In this document: positions 62,889 to 64,000 of the stretch, one piece after another
Position numbering within the stretch: the first letter of the stretch is position 1
Layout of the letters: each line of letters begins with the position of its first letter
The notes under the pieces: model-generated
Told to the model about the DNA's origin: nothing
Database searches by the model: none
Seen by the model: only the letters and a program-made list of their open reading frames with translations
Source: CAWIVH01 sp963839475
GTDB taxonomy: Bacteria; Acidobacteriota; UBA6911
Assembly: GCA_963839475.1 (NCBI GenBank)
Contig: CAWIVH010000001.1
Coordinates: 1,054,001-1,118,000, forward strand
Length of the DNA: 64,000 nt
Reading direction: 5' to 3'
Translations under genes and position numbers: made by a program

Positions 62889-63998
62889 TCAGAATTTCAT
62901 CGGCATCACGACATAACGGTAATCGAGAGCCGATGTCCCGGCCGGTTGTAGCATTCCCTGGGTTTCCGAATCTTTAACCGAAATGGAAACCGCATCCGTG
63001 CCGCAAGCCCCGAGGAAATCGATCAGGTATTGCGGATTGAATCCTATTTCCATCGGAGAGCCTTCGTATTCCACCGGGATGATTTCTCGTGCTTCCCCGG
63101 CTTCAGCGCTGCTGGCGGTCAATTCCAGAGTTCCCGACGATATCGCAAGCCGGATCGCCCGCAGCTTTTCGTCCGACATGATGGCGGTGCGCCGTATCCC
63201 GTCGCTGAGGACGCGCGTCTGGGCTGAGATCGTCTTGTCGTTATCGCGCGGAATCACCATTTCGAAATTCGGGAACTGCCCGGCCAGGATTCGCGAAACA
63301 AGTTTCTTTTCCCCAAAGGAGAAAAAGAGATGATTCTCGTCCCTCGAGAACTCCACCGGGATTTCTTTATCCCCGATCAGTTTCTGAATTTCAACCAGGG
63401 TCTTTCTCGGGATCAGAGCCTTGACTTCTCCATCGATTCCGGGAATATCGAGAACAGAGCTGACGAGAGCGAGCCGGTGTCCGTCGGTCGCCACCATCTT
63501 GATCTCCTGCGGTGTCATCACCATCAGGGCTCCGTTTAACGAATAGCGCGATTCTTCCTGGGTGATGGCAAACATTGTTCGCTGGATCATGCCCCGAAGC
63601 ATCGCTCCGGGAATGGAAACCGGCGTGGCATTGGCGGCCGGGATCGAGGGAAAGTTTTCCTTGGGCAGTCCGACGACTTTGTACTCGGAGCGGCCCGATT
63701 TCAGGCCCAGCCAGCTGTTTTCCAGCAGCGAGATGCGTATTTCCGCTTCTTCCGGCAGAAGCCGTACGATGTCGAACAGACGCCGCGCCGATACCGTCAT
63801 GGTCCCCGGCATCGCCACTTCAGCATCGCAGCCGCAACAGATGCTGACATCAAGATCCGTCGCGGTAATTCCCACTTTTCCCTCCACCGCTTCTACGAGG
63901 ATGTTTGAAAGAATGGGAATGGTGCTTTTCTTTTCAATGACTCCCTGAACCAGATTCAACTCACCCAGAAGATCGTTTCTTTTTACGGTGAATTCCAT
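62889..63998 (-). CDS. dnaN: DNA polymerase III beta subunit (sliding clamp)
   Basis: DnaN is the ring-shaped processivity clamp. The 369-residue product starts MEFTVKRNDLLGELNLVQGV, has the three-domain repeats (TISAQTRVLSDGIRRTAIMS in domain III) and ends DYRYVVMPMKF, the usual C-terminus. It is complete; the next base pair upstream leaves the window, where dnaA is expected in most bacteria (not visible). It is followed by recF, gyrB and gyrA. Confidence 0.97.
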   Translation of the reverse strand: MEFTVKRNDLLGELNLVQGVIEKKSTIPILSNILVEAVEGKVGITATDLDVSICCGCDAEVAMPGTMTVSARRLFDIVRLLPEEAEIRISLLENSWLGLKSGRSEYKVVGLPKENFPSIPAANATPVSIPGAMLRGMIQRTMFAITQEESRYSLNGALMVMTPQEIKMVATDGHRLALVSSVLDIPGIDGEVKALIPRKTLVEIQKLIGDKEIPVEFSRDENHLFFSFGEKKLVSRILAGQFPNFEMVIPRDNDKTISAQTRVLSDGIRRTAIMSDEKLRAIRLAISSGTLELTASSAEAGEAREIIPVEYEGSPMEIGFNPQYLIDFLGACGTDAVSISVKDSETQGMLQPAGTSALDYRYVVMPMKF

Positions 63999-64000
63999 GA

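Overview
The window is about 64 kb of dense, high-GC bacterial chromosome. The gene content suggests a Gram-negative bacterium of the Acidobacteriota type: many lipoproteins and exported TPR proteins, a DUF4388/J-domain/TPR protein, DUF4097 and 'toast-rack' envelope proteins, P1 and M28 exported peptidases, an outer-membrane beta-barrel, and repeated intergenic palindromes. The taxonomic placement is inference. No tRNA, rRNA, CRISPR array, phage or intact transposase is visible.

Layout. (1) 1-9.8 kb, minus strand: the conserved origin-side module read as purB, rpmH, rnpA, yidD, yidC, jag, then two exported proteins of unknown role, then mnmE and mnmG (mnmG runs off the left edge). (2) 9.8-27 kb: repeat-rich gap, a WalJ-like MBL hydrolase with an M16 peptidase, rlmN and pgeF (both interrupted by frameshifts), acpS, mtaB-purE-purD, galU, serS, an exported protein, a CPBP protease, a J-domain/TPR protein, rnc and an exported TPR protein. 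(3) 27-29.5 kb: DUF2062, a small protein, thiL and nrdR. (4) 29.8-39.1 kb, plus strand: an ECF sigma factor and zinc-finger anti-sigma, followed by a B-box membrane protein, LiaI-like membrane proteins, DUF4097 and toast-rack proteins, a P1 peptidase, another DUF4097-like protein and an M28 peptidase. (5) 39.2-43.1 kb: aspS and ispG (minus), hpt (plus). (6) 43.4-50.5 kb: a PilZ fusion, a nucleotidyltransferase pair, and a nucleoside-salvage operon pdp-punA-cdd-amidohydrolase-deoB, with rpsU upstream. (7) 50.7-55.7 kb: DUF2254, DUF2252, a small exported protein, a truncated copy of it, and an outer-membrane barrel. (8) 55.8-64 kb, minus strand: dnaN-recF-gyrB-gyrA and a TPR lipoprotein.

How it fits together. 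The rpmH-side cluster makes the RNase P protein, ribosomal protein L34, membrane insertion factors and the tRNA U34 enzymes MnmE/MnmG. The dnaN-side cluster makes the sliding clamp, RecF and gyrase. In many bacteria these two clusters flank oriC next to each other; here about 53 kb of other genes lies between them and both face the same way. The best candidate for a little-described system is the ECF-sigma/LiaF-like/DUF4097 envelope cluster at 29.8-36.8 kb. The DUF2254/DUF2252/barrel island at 50.7-55.7 kb is second. Three apparent single-base frameshifts within about 560 bp (rlmN and pgeF) suggest either local sequence error or gene decay.
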